This document shows, in pieces, positions 63,501-64,000 of a stretch of 64,000 nucleotides of DNA. Source of the DNA: Ophthalmolycus amberensis (taxonomy: Eukaryota; Chordata; Actinopteri; Perciformes; Zoarcidae). The notes under the pieces were generated by a model, which saw only the letters and a list, made by a program, of their open reading frames with translations, did no database searches and was not told the DNA's origin. Within the stretch, counting starts at the first letter, position 1. Each line of letters opens with the position of its first letter. The DNA lies in assembly GCA_024529925.1 (NCBI GenBank), contig JAFEUB010000966.1:914001-978000 (forward strand). The letters are read 5' to 3'. The position numbers and the translations under genes were made by a program.

Positions 63501-64000
63501 GACTGCAGCACGTACAACAGCAGCACCTACGACTGCGGCATCTACAACTGCGGCACGTACAATAGCAGCACTTACGATTGCAGCCCGTACAACTGCCGCA
63601 CCTACAACTGCAGCATCTACAACAGCCGCACCTACGACTGCAGCACTTACGATTGCAGCCCGTACAACTGCCGCACCTACGACTGGAACAACCACAACAG
63701 CAGAACCAACAACTGCAGCACCTACAACTGCAGCACTTACGATTGTAGCCCGTACAACTGCCGCACCTACGACTGCATCATCTACAACAGCCGCACCTAC
63801 GACTGCATCATCTACAACAGCCGCACCTACGACTGCAGCACCTACTACTGCCGCACCTACGACAGCAGCACCTACAACTGCAGCCCCCACAACAGCCGAA
63901 CCTACGAGTGCAGCACCTACAATTTCGGCACCTACAACATTAGCAACTACAACATCATTACCTAGAACTGCCGCACCTACGACTGCACCATCTACAACAG
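60572..64000 (+). CDS. Secreted mucin-like Thr/Ala/Pro repeat protein (3' partial)
   Basis: Exon 1 (60572-60614) encodes MDVGRIVSIFLILI, a hydrophobic signal-peptide start ending in phase 1 at a good donor (g|gtaagt). The next AG preceded by a T-rich tract is at 60842-60843; splicing there gives phase 1 and continues as A-APTTAALTTAVPTTAAP, in frame with the repeat. The repeat unit is 15 bp (PTTAA), often paired into 30 bp (cctacaacagcagca plus cctacgactgcagca). The frame is open to 61.44 kb; after one extra base at about 61445 the adjacent frame is open to the window end. About 1,050 codons of Thr, Ala and Pro with almost no charge imply dense O-glycosylation, as in mucin PTS domains. No Cys-rich, VWD, SEA or transmembrane domain is inside the window; it may follow beyond 64000. 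The family cannot be named. Codon use in the repeat is dominated by aca, gca and cct. Confidence 0.6.
60844..64000 (+). repeat. 15-bp minisatellite array with ~1-kb higher-order copies
   Basis: The array is built of 15-bp units. The first part (about 60840-61300) is homogeneous 30-bp dimers. Later parts are diverged and show larger duplication: acaacctcatttacgactgc occurs at 62101 and 63064, and cctagaactgccgcacctac at about 62921 and 63961, giving higher-order periods of about 963 and 1040 bp. A shorter related copy with one extra base is at 61425. Confidence 0.85.

Noticed and set aside
61431..63890. An 819-codon open frame on the minus strand rich in Val, Gly and Ala (VVGAA repeats)
   Set aside because: It is the antisense shadow of the Thr/Ala/Pro array: a 15-bp repeat without stop complements is open in several frames. 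The plus strand has a signal-peptide exon and matching splice phase.
60844..64000. Antifreeze glycoprotein (Thr-Ala-Ala repeats of notothenioid or cod fish)
   Set aside because: Composition is similar, but the unit here is five residues with regular Pro and paired Thr (PTTAA), without the tripeptide period or the cleavage spacers known from those genes. Mucin-like is the safer call.
1..64000. tRNA, rRNA, CRISPR or retroviral genes
   Set aside because: No cloverleaf consensus boxes, ribosomal core words, regular spacer arrays or gag/pol motifs were seen on either strand by eye.

Overview
The window is vertebrate nuclear DNA, almost certainly from a ray-finned (teleost) fish. Genes are intron-rich with canonical GT-AG splice sites. 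Several vertebrate orthologues can be rebuilt exon by exon in compact form, and the spaces between them carry short interspersed repeats of a type common in teleosts, plus many microsatellites. No bacterial, organellar or viral gene set is present. Coordinates for each gene below span the first to last coding exon seen; exons are listed in the evidence.

Layout. 1-5442: intron or upstream DNA. 5443-20155 (+): zeta-sarcoglycan (sgcz), coding exons 2-8, with exon 1 not in the window. 22248-28361 (-): ttc31, 18 exons joined in frame, encoding TPRs, a UBA-like segment and a C-terminal RRM. 30223-34504 (-): mfsd8 (CLN7), 12 exons joined in frame. 36256-39138 (+): a butyrophilin-like immune receptor (IgV, IgC-like, TM, B30.2) with an IRF/ISRE-type site about 200 bp upstream. 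40991-47540 (-): a chimeric nuclear gene combining the C-terminal half of a SET domain, a zinc finger, a Crypton-type tyrosine-recombinase domain, an AT-hook and a Crypton-type C-terminal domain. 49282-51539 (-): cntf. 53491-57291 (-): zfp91. The zfp91-cntf order and orientation are as in mammals. 60572-window end (+): a short signal-peptide exon spliced in phase to more than 3.1 kb of Thr/Ala/Pro repeats, i.e. an unrecognised secreted mucin-like gene that runs off the window.

The genes do not form one pathway; this is ordinary vertebrate gene neighbourhood. The functional pair is zfp91-cntf (adjacent and co-oriented, as in human, where read-through is known). The most unusual loci are the mucin-like repeat gene and the SET/Crypton fusion gene.

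Four loci (butyrophilin-like, SET/Crypton, zfp91 and mucin-like) contain frame conflicts of one or a few bases, while sgcz, ttc31, mfsd8 and cntf join perfectly. Either these are real lesions or isoforms, or the assembly carries residual single-base indels. They should be checked against raw reads before any biological reading.
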